This document shows positions 49,139-60,870 of a DNA stretch of 64,000 nucleotides, piece by piece. This stretch comes from Topomyia yanbarensis. Its lineage: Eukaryota; Arthropoda; Insecta; Diptera; Culicidae. The notes under the pieces were generated by a model that made no database searches, was not told the DNA's origin, and saw only the letters and a list, made by a program, of their open reading frames with translations. Position 1 is the first letter of the stretch; the number at the start of each line of letters is the position of its first letter. The stretch is from contig NC_080672.1 of the NCBI RefSeq assembly GCF_030247195.1, forward strand, positions 159,285,167 through 159,349,166, in the 5' to 3' direction. The position numbers were made by a program, and so were the translations under genes.

Positions 49139-49262
49139 CAACCTTGTCTTTTGCAGTGTCAAGAAGTCGTCTCCAGTTCACTCTGTCCAAGGCTGTTTGT
49201 CGCCTTGCAGGGCAACAAGACTGCTCAGGTCTCCTTCATCTTGGCCGATCTTTCCTCCGTGT
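49139..49262 (-). pseudogene. Non-LTR retrotransposon polymerase tail fragment
   Basis: On the minus strand one frame reads CCPARRQTALDRVNWRRLL followed by DTAKDK. This resembles the conserved C-terminal DR..WR.L motif of endonuclease-type non-LTR retrotransposon polyproteins. Only about 40 codons remain and stops follow, so this is debris. The plus-strand frame at 49,051-49,293 is its shadow. The assignment rests on one short motif. Confidence 0.4.
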
Positions 49263-49593
49263 AGCTTTTCACCATTCTGACGACACACAGTAACACCTGT
49301 CCATACAAAGTTGCAACAAAATTATAAAAATTGGTTTTTGTTGCTAAAAATGTTTTTAACTAATTTTGGGTCGCTGAATCCATTCTGCTATCAGTTTTGA
49401 AATTCAATAATTCTTTTTTTCGACTACTGTTATGTAAACCTATTTGAAGGCGTTGGTCGTTAAAGTTGATAATAGTAGCCAATATCATCGGGTTGCAAAA
49501 ATGGTTGACAAAACTAATAAAATTCACCATGTTTTTATGTTGCTTAGGTAACCACTTTGTAAGAAGATTTATGATCTACAGAGCGTCTCCATG

Positions 49594-50348
49594 TGGCCAT
49601 TAGACTGGTTCAATTTTTGTCTTTTAGCTCCACCAGGCTCTACTGAAACCATTTATGACCATAAGCAAATTTTGGTACCGATCGGTTGTCCAAAAATTTC
49701 AAAGTTTATATGGAAATTTATATGGAAAATCCGTTTAAATTGAAAATAAATTCATAAAAAATCACCTCATCAATCAATTAATCAGACCACTATTTATTTC
49801 GAAACGTATTCACCTACTGAACACATTCGGGAAACATTGTAAGTTTATGAAAATTCTTTGAGAAAAGTTATTAACTAAAGAAGCAGCATGACTTCAAAAC
49901 AAGTGGATTTTATTATTAATCGTAGCAACTCTGCTTGAATAGCTCAATCGTTATACCAGTGTAAACTAGACTTGCCACCCACCGCTCGTGTTGGGCGGAT
50001 ACAGCTATTCAAACAGGGTTGCTATGATTAATAATAAAATCCACTTGTTTTGAAGTCATGCTGCTTCTTTAGTTGATAACTTTTCTCAACGAATTTCCAT
50101 AAACTTACTATGTTTCCAGAATGTGTTCAGTAGGTGAATACGTTTAGAAATAAATAGCGTTCTGATTAATTGATTGATGAGGTGATTTTTTATGAATTTA
50201 TTTTCAATGTTCGCGGATTTTCCATACAAATTTCCATATAAACTTTGAAATTTTTGTACCAAAATTTGCACAATTACTTAGGGCCATAAAAGGAAACAGT
50301 AGAGCCTGTTGGAGCTAAAAGTCAAAAATTGAACCAGTCTAATGGGCA
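49594..50348. repeat. Large inverted-repeat element, arms of about 350 bp
   Basis: The left arm (49,594-49,945) and right arm (49,997-50,348) are reverse complements with few differences, around a spacer of about 51 bp. Landmarks are CCATTAGACTGGTTCAATTT at the outer end, ATCACCTCATCAATCAATTA in the middle and GGATTTTATTATTAATC at the inner end. No transposase frame is present. The architecture is that of a foldback or miniature element. The right terminus lies about 10 bases from the CA/TA microsatellite. Confidence 0.85.
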
Positions 50349-50358
50349 TTTTCAAAAA

Positions 50359-50573
<215 letters not shown>

Positions 50574-50825
50574 CAACTTCGGCACCTATATATCTTGAAA
50601 CATCACTAAGTTTTGAGTCAGATTCATGTTAAATGAACCATGGGAGATTCAGATAGAAAAGCACTTACTTCAGCAAACTAGTGGAGAAACTCATCTCAAT
50701 CATTTTTTTTGAAGACTTAAACTCTCTAGCTTTTAGGCTTTTTGAAATATAGGGCATTATTTGTGAAAGGCCTCTTAAATGCATTTTTTTCATCATAGGT
50801 TTTCTTCTAGATTTTTTCCACTACA

Positions 50826-51335
50826 GTGTGCCCCACATTTATACGTTCACCCTGTTTTTCAGCATAACTTTTTTTTCATTCAAGCAAACTGCACCAATTT
50901 TTCATCGTTTATTTTAAAACTTAATCAACGATGTTTCTCGAAATTTCGAAATCCTGGTGTGTTTCGTTCGTTTGTTATGGCAGTTTAGGTGAAAAAAGTC
51001 GTGTTCCACATTTATACGTTCACCCTACTATTTTTTGGCTAACTTTTTCTCTATTCACGCAAACTGCTCCAGATTTTCAGCGTTTATTTTAAAGTTCAAT
51101 CAACGATTTTTCTCGAAGTTTTGAAACACTGGTGCATCTTGTTTGTTTGTTATGGCAATTTAAGCGAAAAATGTGTCCCTTATTTATCCTTTCATCCTAT
51201 TTTCTCAGATTAACTTTTTTTCAGTCAAAAATACTGCACCAAATTTTTTAACTTTCGAAGTTTCTCAAAATTTGGAAGCTTTCATGCGTTTTGTTTGTTT
51301 GTTATGGCAGTTAAAGTGAAAAAAGTTGTTCTTGC
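50826..51335. repeat. Three diverged tandem repeats of about 160-180 bp
   Basis: Copies begin near 50,826, 51,002 and 51,172. Shared landmarks in order are CCACATTTATACGTTCACCCT (in the third copy decayed to TTATTTATCCTTTCATCCT), AACTTTTT, a ACTGC(A/T)CCA.ATTTT block, CGTTTATTTTAAA (missing from copy 3), TTTCTCGAA, and GTTTGTTATGGCA. The copies are clearly related but differ at many sites, and the third has an internal deletion. Confidence 0.75.
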
Positions 51336-51343
51336 ATTTTGGG

Positions 51344-51465
51344 GCCATGCATAAATTACGAAGCATTTGGTAGGGGGGGGGGGGTGGTAGGGAGGGTATA
51401 ACAAATTTGTGACAAATTGTGACGAGGGGGAGGGTAGAGTCAGAAGTTGTGCGACGTAGCATTAA
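51344..51465. repeat. GGGGCCATGCATAAATTACG-type repeat with G runs
   Basis: It begins GGGGCCATGCATAAATTACG, contains a G12 tract at 51,373-51,384 and a second G-rich block, and ends GCATTAA. A related GGGGCCATCCCTATACCACG occurs at about 51,952. Sequences opening this way are widespread in insect genomes. The class is not certain from this copy. Confidence 0.5.
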
Positions 51466-51628
51466 GTTAGTTGTTTAGAGAAAACAATTTAATGATCCTC
51501 CATTCCCAAGAGAAATAAATTTAAATTCAAACAAGTTACTTTTGCGCACCAAAAGTATCTTGTTTGAATTTAAATTTATTTCTCTTGGGAATGGAGGATC
51601 ATTAAAATGTTTTCTCTAAACAACTAAC
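51466..51628. repeat. Near-perfect hairpin, arms of about 79 bp
   Basis: GTTAGTTGTTTAGAGAAAAC at the left is the reverse complement of GTTTTCTCTAAACAACTAAC at the right. The arms (51,466-51,544 and 51,550-51,628) differ at only about two positions around a five-base loop (near CGCAC). It is most simply a miniature inverted-repeat element lying directly next to the GGGGCCAT repeat. A transcript through it would form a long duplex. Confidence 0.85.
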
Positions 51629-53627
51629 CTATTGCTTTTTCATGAGGTAAATTTTACGATTCGTGGAATTACAAGTTCGCAAAAATACTAAATGATTTTG
51701 TATGCAGATTTAACTTACTACATTAGTTAGCTAATGTTTCTAACTAGTAGACTTAGTTTGGAAGCTGAATTAAATTTTCACTTCGGATCCAACCAAAAAA
51801 ATTAGTAATTTAGATGAACGTATGCTTCTTAGAATCATTGGCAGCTGCAGTATTGTGAACTGAGAGAACTTCTCTTTATGCTTCCCTTGACATATATATA
51901 GCTTTTCCCAAAAAATGCAAAATCTATAAGGAAATGATTTCAATAAAGTAAGGGGCCATCCCTATACCACGTGTCCAATTTAGGGGAGGATAGGGGTCCC
52001 GAGAAATTACGCGCTTGTCCATGCGTATGTGGGAAAAGTCCATTTGGACTATTCATTGTATTGTTTATAAGAAAATGAGACAAACTTGTATCGTCATTGG
52101 TGGGAAATCAATTTTTTTCAAGATTTTGAAATAGTCAAAGTGCTTATAACAGCAGTGTGTGAGTGTGGATGCATCTGATAAAATTGAAAACATCGATGGC
52201 AACTATTATAAAAAACCAGAGAAAATCGTGCGAAACAAAATCCTAGGAAAAATGTCTACCTAATTTTGGATTTTTTTTTCACAAAATGATAAATTTTTCA
52301 ATACACGTTTTAATTTTATTGTTTAAGTACCCATGAAAAAATTCGTAAAATTTTTCTTTGATTATTCCAAATACATTATTTGTTGTTATTTGAAGACACA
52401 CATTTCTATAATAATATTTTTATAGCGAAAGTTAATTTCGAAATGTTACCAAACTTCACGGGTGGTTAAACAAATGTTTTGCGTACAAAATGTTGAAAAA
52501 ATGTTTTACAAATGTTAACTATTTTCCCTATTTTTTTATACAATTTTTTAAGCAAATGCAGTTTTATTAGGTTTCTTCAGGCGATATTCATACCGTTCAA
52601 GTTGTGAAATGTTGCATATATTATCAGTTTTACATTCCCTGAAAAAAAATTGAGCAACCGCAGGGTTTTTAAAATATTTTTTGTGTTACTCGGCATGCAA
52701 CACGCAACGGGTGGGTGAAACTGCGGCAGCTCGCCACGGTACGTTTAGACCAGCATCGCATGAGCGAGTCGGCCGGAGCTTGCCATGACTCTGACTACAT
52801 GCAAATAAAAAAGTAAGAGGATGAGTTTCATTGGGATAGGATTATCAATAATATCCAGTGCTTATATTAATAATAGCAATACGAAAAACAATTCATTCAT
52901 TATATTATTTTTTTCTTTCTTTTGAAATCAAGATTTGTAAGATTTTCGTCGATGTGTCGTCCAAAAATGTTTTATCCAATTTTCCTTGATCAATTGTTAA
53001 TGCATTTTTAGAGTTTTCTACTGAAAACCGTGAATTTCATCTTGAAAAATTAAGAATCAATACTTTTTAAATAACTCTTCGTCCAATCAAACAGTTGTAA
53101 ATCTATTCTAATTGTCTCACTACAAACTAGCTCTATGCGCGATAGTTCATTTATCACTTCATTGAAGATCTGTTCTTGTTGGCGTGGAGTAAAACTATTT
53201 CTTTCACATCTATAAATATCCCTTCGACAATTATTGCATATTTGCAATTTGCAATTTTTTTTAAAGTTGTTGTTCTATTTGTGCGCGTCAACGGAAAGAT
53301 TTTCTCGCGCACATTGGTGATGTTTTTATGCGAAGAATTGCAACACTCTTCGGTATGACCTATCACCCACACAATTATAACTAATTTCAACCAACGAAAA
53401 CAACGAAGTAGTATATTTTGAGAATGAAAGCACCACCTGTTAATCGGTAAAGGACATATGGGTAAAAATTGTACAGTAAAATCAACTATATTGCTACAAT
53501 AATTCAAGTCCAAATTATATCGAGATTTTTTTTATTCGTGGTTCAAATCACTTACTTCAGCACGCTAACAAAAACCTTTGACATCTGTTTGAATTTATAA
53601 GCTGGTCATAATCTGTACTTCATTGAT
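51629..53627. other. Intergenic 3' of the 53.6-kb OBP gene, no supported gene
   Basis: It contains a second GGGGCCAT fragment (about 51,952-52,040) and a GC-richer patch at 52,690-52,800 of unknown origin. Overlapping frames on both strands at 53,050-53,513 lack domains and lie antisense to each other. A likely poly(A) signal for the neighbouring gene (AATAAA on minus) is at 53,536-53,531. Confidence 0.4.
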
Positions 53628-54081
53628 CTAGAAGAGAGCAGATTTTTCATTGTAGAAACACTCAAAAGCTCGGAACGCGGTTTCACATGGATCAGACTGT
53701 TTCACACTACAACGCTTCACTAGCGCTTCAACTTTGTCTTTCTCGCGATTTAACGACAGCCGTTCAATCGCAAATGCATCAACCAGGTTACCACCGGCGT
53801 CCATAAATCCAATCCGTTCGAGGAAACATTTGGCGAAACATTTGATGTTCTGATCAACGCTAGAAAAATCGCCTTGGCGCAGTTTTTCTACATCATCTTT
53901 TTCGACACCATCGGACTTGGACAGACATTCGTTGGATACTGCGGAAGCCTTTTGAAGTTGCTCCTCGGTGAGAGCCTACAAGAAAAAGACAAAGTGTTGG
54001 CGAATTGACTAATGACTACAAAGTACTTACATTGACTCCAACCACGGCAACGATGAGTGCGATAAAAATGAACGATTTCAT
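53628..54081 (-). CDS. Odorant-binding protein, classic six-cysteine, two exons (Obp56-like)
   Basis: Exon 1 (54081-54031) gives a 17-residue signal peptide starting MKSFIF and ends at a perfect GTAAGT donor. Exon 2 (53975-53628) follows TTCTTGTAG, reads 115 codons from ALTEEQL to KSALF, and ends in TAG, for 132 residues in total. Cysteines are spaced C-x28-C-x3-C-x38-C-x7-C-x8-C with no extras, so this is the most canonical OBP in the window. The LTEEQ start of the mature chain, the GDFS motif and the C-F-A-K-C-F segment match the insect Obp56a/d type as I know it. It is expected to be a secreted helical carrier of hydrophobic ligands with unknown ligand. It is easy to miss because exon 2 has no internal early ATG. 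AATAAA lies about 92 bases past the stop. Confidence 0.95.
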
Positions 54082-54138
54082 ATCTGCTTCCTGAAATTAC
54101 AGTTTGTAGAATGATCTTGCTTTGAGTTGTTGAGGGCT

Positions 54139-54146
54139 ATTTATGT
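54139..54146 (-). promoter_or_regulatory. TATA-like box of the 53.6-kb OBP gene
   Basis: CATAAATA on the minus strand at 54146-54139 lies about 60 bases before the ATG. An ATCATTC initiator-like sequence falls about 30 bases downstream of it. Confidence 0.45.
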
Positions 54147-54767
54147 GGATTTTGTTTTGGACTTTGCTCTAAGCTTTTTTTATGTTTTAATCTCGAATGG
54201 AAGCCCCCTGTGCACGTCATAGCATTAACTGGATAGAAAAAACTGGCTCAAATTTTATCTCTGATGACAACACACACAAAAAATTGCACTTGACATGAAG
54301 CAGCCTATGAAATAACAACATCTTAAGCGAAAACCACCGGTTTGATGATCTCAAAATTTACTTTAGTGGGAAGATTTCGACAATTAAAAAAGGATAGGGA
54401 ACTCGATTGTGTTAAATTACTTTTTACCTTTATAATTTGTCGCTCAAAATTCTAAATATTTAAAGACTTTCATATAATTAAATTCATTTTAATTGACTGG
54501 TCAGTTAGTCTTTGGCACCACATTGGGTTGCGTCAACATTTGCTATTCAAATGATAAATCAAGTGCGAAATATATCAAGAAAATGGTCGACAAGAGCCTG
54601 TCAGTTTGTTTTATTCCATACCTTCAATATAAGATAACAACTAATTAACTGCTAGGTATATTGAACGATTTTCCTCCGCTTCATGCTAGAGCTCACTGCA
54701 CGGAGTTTTTTGTTTAGTTATTTCGGCAATGATTAATTGTCGGCAGACTAGTGAACATGTAAGGGAA
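54147..54767. other. Intergenic upstream of the 53.6-kb OBP gene
   Basis: AT-rich, with no recognised gene. The minus frame at 54,686-54,868 overlaps the next element's end and is unsupported. Confidence 0.4.
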
Positions 54768-54770
54768 TCC

Positions 54771-56830
54771 GGGGCTAGTTGACGATTGGGGTAAGTTCCC
54801 TGTTCTCTGTTTCCAATAGCTACATGGTAATGTCTCCCGTTGTGCATTTTAGGTAATGCGAAATACATTTTCTAATGTGCTTAAGTTGCATAGTATTTTG
54901 TATTGAAGAAGTTTGAACGATATTCTGTTTTCGAGCATTTTCTTAATTTTAAACATTTTATGTTATTTAAGGCGATTTTTAATCTATTCCGCGAATAATT
55001 ACATTTTTCGACGGTACTTGCAAAGAGCTTTCAATATCTATAGGTATTATACCTATTGATAAACAAAAGTAATTTATTAAATACTTCTTTATAAAGTATG
55101 CTGTTGGGGTAAGTTGGCACTAACGCACACGGGGCAAGTTGGCGATACTATTTACAGTGCAAATATAGTCATCAAATACTGTGAAATTCACTCCAAAGAG
55201 AATTTATTTCTAGTGTATTTTGTCAATGCGGAGGACATTTACTTCTGTCATTCGCTTGAAGAATTTCGAAAATTTGCTTTGGAATATAGAGTACGTTTCG
55301 AAGACCGATTTTCAAAGTATTGAGACTGAAATATAATGGCAAATGTCTGTGAGTATTCAAATCAAAGCGGTAAAAAATTAAAACTAAAAACACCGCCAAC
55401 TAGCCCCGGTCTCCCATATTCAGTAACTGGTTCTCATCAAATTAAAGAAAATAAATAAATGCTATAATAAATGAGAAACCATTGACGTCAATATCACTTC
55501 ACACCGTGATATTATCGGCGAAGGGGAATATGGGAAACTTGAACAAGTGTGAGATTCAACAATTATCACTAATGTGTTCTATTTGGTTCTAAACTTTTGT
55601 TTAAATTTTTTTTTGTACTTGTTTCGACCCATCAGGTAATATAAAAAAATTGGAGTGAAAAATCCTTTCCTCATAGAAAATATTCGGTAATTCAAGAACT
55701 TGCGTTAAATGATGTAATTTTTAATCAGGAGATAGGAGATACGTCCATACAAAGTTATTTAAAAAAGTCTAGCTTCGGCGGTTGTTTGTTTTTTTTTGCT
55801 GTAGCTGCTTGCTCAGTTCGTAAAGACTCCAGCATCACTGCATCGTCGTTACGTCGTTTTCGACCTCGATTCGATGGTTTGCGCAGTGCAGCTTTGGGAA
55901 ATGGCTGAAAGTCTTCAATTTAAATTAATTGACTGTCATATTACTTTAATAGTAGTGACCTATGGTGCCCCCAAAATGGCTGAACTATCGTGCCTTCAAG
56001 CGTATGTTTCATGTTTTAAGCAAAAAATATCGAAAAACCAACGATCGAATATTCGTGTTCAGCATTAATTTGTACATAAGAAAAAACTTAATGCTTTTTT
56101 ACGTTGATTAAATGTACTGTAATAAGGACGAAAAATTAAACGACGCCGTAACTACTACAGCCGATCCACGGTAACAGCCGAAATGACAGTCGTTAGCGAT
56201 GTTCTCTACCTTGTATCCAATTCACGCAACAACCTAAACCACTGCAATAACATAGTAAAGATAATGCCCTATACCTATTGTATCCCCATAAATATTTGAC
56301 CCCATTTTGCTCTACAATAAAACTGAAAGAGGAAATGCGTTTAAAAATCCAAATTCATGACATGCAACCGTTTTATATTTTTACTGGTACTAAGAACCTT
56401 TTTTTATTCAATTCGTTTGTTTGATAAATCATGTTTACGTTAGATTTCATTAATATACAAGGCATTGCTTAAACAGATTTAAATGATGCATAAGAGTTGT
56501 ATTATTTTCAATTTGAATTGGTGCTCATAAAATGTACATTAAATGACGAAATAATCGTTGCCGATAAGCATGTTTAGAATATGGTTTGTATTTTCTTTAG
56601 ATGATTTTGTTAGAGGAAAAAATCTTAACGCATGTTAGTGAAATAAGTTTCATTTCATCAAACTTACCCTGGTGATCAAAGATACCCCGTTTTACGGTAC
56701 AAAACAAAATGTTTAGAAACATGAACACATTGGAGAATGTATATCACATTGCATGACGTACACACCGAGAGACATCGCCAGATATCTAATCGAAACGGAA
56801 ACTTATCCCAACCGCCAACTAGCCCCTTTG
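54771..56830. mobile_element. Possible 2-kb element bounded by GGGGCTAGTTG inverted repeats
   Basis: GGGGCTAGTTGACGATTGGG at 54,771 is matched by the reverse complement of CCAACCGCCAACTAGCCCCT at about 56,810-56,829, an imperfect inverted repeat of about 27 bases that includes the following TAAGTT. Internal related motifs (GGGGCAAGTTGGCG at 55,131, CGCCAACTAGCCCC at 55,396) suggest nested smaller members. Frames at 55,114-55,323 and 55,874-56,068 lack transposase motifs. At 56,666-56,697 lies a segment related, in the opposite orientation, to 3,213-3,245. Confidence 0.45.
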
Positions 56831-58027
56831 ATCAGCTTGTTGTCCCTTGATCTAGTAGCCTCTGAGAGTATTGGTAAAATCTGCCCAGCTTTAGTTCTTA
56901 TGTCCAATGTCATGTAAAGATTTGCTATAACTATCTCATTATTCCGGTTTACAAGAAATAATCTAACTACTTTATAAGAATTGATAAAAAATTACATCAT
57001 TTATCACAAATCTGTTAATTACGAAACATTTCCTATGAGACAAGGATGTATTATTTTAATAATTAAAAATCACATCACGTCTTCTCAGGTCCACCAATGT
57101 AAAAAATGTTCTCATCCATCATTGTTCGGAACAGTGCGAAAAATCGACCGGAGCTTTTCCTACCTTCCAGAATATGATAAACAGGTCTTGTAGCTTACAA
57201 GAATTCTCGAAAGTGCTACCTACCATCTAAAATCTAGTGAACCACGTAGAAAATTTTCGATATGCTATAAATTTATTTTTATCTAAAATGTAGTATTCAA
57301 TTTTATGTGAAAAAATGTACGCCTCAATCAATGCTAGGTCCACCATTGCATTATACACATTCAAGGAGAAGATTTGAATTTTTGTTTCAGCTTTTGTTAA
57401 GGCCATATAGAAAATCTCACCGTGAAATCCTGGAGCAGTCATTTTCATTTCAAGAATCAAAAATAATATCTTATGTGCGTTGAACTTCGGGAGCTTGAAA
57501 AGCAAAATTTGACAGCTCTCGCTATACTCGTGAAAAAAATCTTGAATGTGTGTCTTTTTGTGACGCTAATGGTGGCATTACCACATAATAAGTTTGCTAC
57601 CCGAGGTCACACATTTTATTGTTTTCAATGCTCTTTTGGATGTAACTTAGCTTCCGAGCACTTAGGTAGGATTTAAAAAGAGTAAACTTTTGCCTCGTAG
57701 TCGGCAGTGATTCACTCTGTAGAAGCACGACGGTAAAGTTTTAGTTTGGAGTATGCCCGCAAACTTTCTGCACCTCGCAAAGTGCCCAGCTTCACGTGGC
57801 TGATCAAACGATTTCAAGTTTACAGGCAAATTGAATTCCCAAATGTACGCTAGCAAGTATAAGGGAAATTATCCTTGGTAGTAGCTAAAAGAAGAAGAAA
57901 ATCTGTTAATGGTGTAGCCGAAGTAAATTGAATTCCGCTGAGCCCGTGCAGACATCTACTTCACATTTAAAATAGATGGCGATGAGCGTATTGTTTTACC
58001 ATTGTACAGTCGCACCTATTCATACAA
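56831..58027. other. Intergenic, no supported gene
   Basis: Short frames at 56,981-57,193, 57,227-57,505 (minus), 57,473-57,676 and 57,662-57,856 (minus) have no recognised domains and overlap antisense. No repeat boundaries are clear. Confidence 0.4.
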
Positions 58028-58197
58028 AGTTATTATATTATATTATATTATATTATATTATATTATATTATATTATATTATATTATATTATATTATATTA
58101 TATTATATTATATTATATTATATTATATTATATTATATTATATTATATTATATTATATTATATTATATTATATTATATTATATTATATTATATTATA
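58028..58197. repeat. (TATTA)n microsatellite
   Basis: About 34 uninterrupted copies of the pentamer TATTA run up to the G-run end of the adjacent E copy. The two poly Ile-Leu-Tyr frames here are translations of the repeat. Confidence 0.97.
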
Positions 58198-58202
58198 GGA
58201 AA

Positions 58203-58530
58203 GGGGATAAAGGATTTCAGCGTGAAAAAAACCCTGATTTTTTTAGATCTTTGCGTGAAGCAAATTTATCAATATTTTTGTACATTATAGTGTATCATTT
58301 CAATAACATGCTGTAATTAAACGAAAAATTATCTCAAAAACTCAACGTAGGGGTTAGGAATTTTTAACGTAGAATGTGTATGCCAAGTTTGAAAGAAATC
58401 GGTTTAGTAGTTTTTGAATGGCAAATAACACCGCAAATCATGTTTTTTTTCCAGAGACGTTCTACAAACAGCTTCGTCACCGAGTCGTTTGTCGCTATTT
58501 TTGCATAGAAAAATTACAGTATGTTTTTAG
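58203..58530 (+). mobile_element. Element E, copy 2
   Basis: It starts GGGGATAAAGGATTTCAGCG, the reverse complement of the right end of the 25-kb copy. It continues through TTGTACATTATA, CTCAACGTAGGGGTTAGG and GACGTTCTACAAACAGCTTC to CTATTTTTGCATAG. The far inverted terminus is not evident after about 58,530, so this copy is truncated on the right. It abuts the TATTA array. Confidence 0.6.
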
Positions 58531-58713
58531 GAGCCTAATGCATGTTTTAGGCAAATTTAAAAAAAAATCTTTTTTTTTTATTCTACGGTGGTATAAGCCA
58601 TTAAACAAACTTAATAATAAGGGTGTGTACTTGTGTGAATATTATAAAGTAATAATAAAAAAAATTTCAACAGAGCTATATCCATCGCCCCACAACATAG
58701 TTTTTTTCGTCAC

Positions 58714-60098
58714 TTGCGGTAAACGCGAATCGCTTAACAGAAAATTATGGAGTTAAAACAAAGGCTACTTTCAAGCATTAATTAGTGATTTAACGAAGGG
58801 TTTTGCAAAGAAATGATTCAATTATGGTGACAATTTTTCCTAAAAAATCAGATATCGGGATCATTCTATTTTTTTGCCTTTCTCAATAGAAAGGTATTGC
58901 AATTGCTCTGAAAACCGACTTTTTAACGGAGGCCCGGAGGGCCGAGTGACATATACCATTCGATTCAGTTCGTCGAGTTCGGCAAATGTCTGTGTGTGTA
59001 TGTATGTGTGTATGTATGTATGTGTGTATGTGTGTGTATGTGACCAAAAATGTCACTCATTTTTCTCAGAGATGGCTGAACCGATTTTGACAAACTTAGT
59101 CTCAAATGAGAGGTGCAACGTTCCCATAGGCTGCTATTGAATTTCTAATGGATCCGACTTCCGATTCCGGAATTACAGGGTGATAAGTACGAACACGCAG
59201 AAAATGTCGATTTTAATATATTCTGCAATGAATGTATAAAGGTGAAAATTTTTCCAAAATATGACCACAACTGCTTCGATTTGTAGTATTAGGTCACTAA
59301 CATCCATTCAAAGTCTATTTGGCCACATTGGCCACCATCCTCGGTTCCGGAAGCCCCGGCGGAAGTATCTAAATTCAGAATAACAGTCACATCGGTTTCT
59401 CGGAGATGGCTAGACCGATTCGACTAAACTTGGCCTCAAATGAAAGGTATTGCGTCCCCGTAAATGGCTATTTAATTTCATCCCGATCCGAGTTCCGGTT
59501 CCGGAGTTACAGGTTGTGGCGTGCGATCACATAGCAAATTGTGATTCAAACCGATACTCCGATGAAAGCAAAAAAGGTAAAAATTTCGCAAAATCTCTCT
59601 CAAACAACTTAAATTTTCTGTTCTAGGTCACCGACGGCCAACCAAACTTTCGTTGACTACATTGACCACCATAGACGGTTCCGGAAGTGCCCGGGAAAAG
59701 CGGCCATCTTTCAAAATTTACGAACTCACATCAGTTTCCCGGAAATGGTTGCGCCGATTTTCACAAACTTAGTCCAAAATGATAGCTATAATATCCCCAT
59801 AGATGTCTATAAAATTTCGTACGGATCGCTTCCGGAAATATAGACTAAATCGTCCGGTCACATATGAAATTCCCATATAGGCCGGAACTCAATTTTTTTT
59901 TTCAATGGGGGAACCTCATGAAATTTCAGAAATCGAATTCGTGTTTTTGATGCCAAACATCTTTAAAATGCATGAAACGTCGAGATTTTATGTTATCTCG
60001 AAAAAAAATTTTTTTTATGAAAATCGACTTTTTGGGACTTTGCCGATTTTGCACCTTTTTTCAGTTCAATATTACCGTGGCTGTTTTTTCTTTTTCAA
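58714..60098. repeat. Segmental duplication, copy 1 (recurs at 62,616-64,000)
   Basis: Every position I compared is identical to the sequence 3,902 bases downstream with no change of offset, over at least 1,385 bp. The copy contains about 160 bp of other sequence followed by nearly all of M1 copy c. The right limit is unknown because the partner runs off the window. Confidence 0.9.
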
Positions 60099-60265
60099 AA
60101 TTTTAGAACTCGAATAATGATTTATTTTCCTGTATATAGTTGTCATGTGATGTATAATAATAAAATGTAATATATGCATTTAAAAGCTTTTAATGAATAT
60201 AAACAACGCACACATTCTCGTAATTCATGATTGAGAAAGGCACAATTGCACCGCTAGGTGGATTA
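58875..60265 (+). mobile_element. Element M1, copy c, full length
   Basis: The left end TGCCTTTCTCAA (58,875-58,886) and the inverted right end TTGAGAAAGGCA (60,231-60,242) are perfect over 12 bases, followed by the 3' signature CACCGCTAGGTGGATTA. Internal blocks include GGCCCGGAGGGCC, a mixed GTGTGTATGTATG tract (58,989-59,042), three GAGATGGCT-like blocks, and repeated TTCCGGTTCCGGAGTTACAG segments, so the interior itself is built of diverged sub-repeats. The frames at 58,874-59,140 and 59,905-60,117 are repeat translations. Confidence 0.8.
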
Positions 60266-60870
60266 AAATAGGTTTTTCTTTTTTCTTTAAAATTAGTAGT
60301 AATAGTACAAAGCAAAATCCTTTGTTCAATCTTCCTATTGTGAGTCCAACGGTATTCGAAATATGTTGTGAGATCACTAACAGAAATAATAGATTGAATG
60401 TAGAATTTAAATGTTGACAAAGCATAAGTAATAAGTCGATTGTCTGCCTATTTTAAAGGTTATTTTTTGCTTAGGTTTGATTTGATTCTCGAAATTTCTC
60501 GCACTGATATTGTCCCATGCTGGTTTGAATGTTTCTATGCATCCTACCACTGTCCCAAGTAGTATGTGTTATCAAAAGCATCGCGAAATATTTTTTAAAT
60601 GTTCTCAATCGAGATCATATCCGAAAAGGGTGATAAAACTTATAAGAATTGTCTCATCACACCGTTAGGTGGATTAAAATTGTTTTAATTGAGAATAGTC
60701 CGATGGGAATTCTCTCTCAGGGTACTATACGATACTTTTATTCTCGTTACATGAGATAAATTTTAAGTGATTTTTAAAAAATATGCGCTTAAAATTACAG
60801 TTTGACAAACAATGTTTAATTCTAAGCTAGTATTTTTTCGCAATAAACATTTTTAATTTTAAGAACCCAT
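60266..60870. other. Intergenic with an M1 3'-end fragment
   Basis: At about 60,645-60,680 GTCTCATCACACCGTTAGGTGGATTAAAAT (a run shown here only by its core ACCGTTAGGTGGATT) is a diverged solo M1 terminus. Overlapping minus frames at 60,190-60,425 are unsupported. Confidence 0.45.

Noticed and set aside
57976..58316. Poly Ile-Leu-Tyr frames of 104 codons
   Set aside because: Translation of the TATTA repeat running into element E.
58874..59140. Duplicated 88-codon frame also found at 62,776-63,042
   Set aside because: Being present twice suggested a conserved gene, but both lie within M1 elements in the duplicated segment and cross the GT microsatellite.
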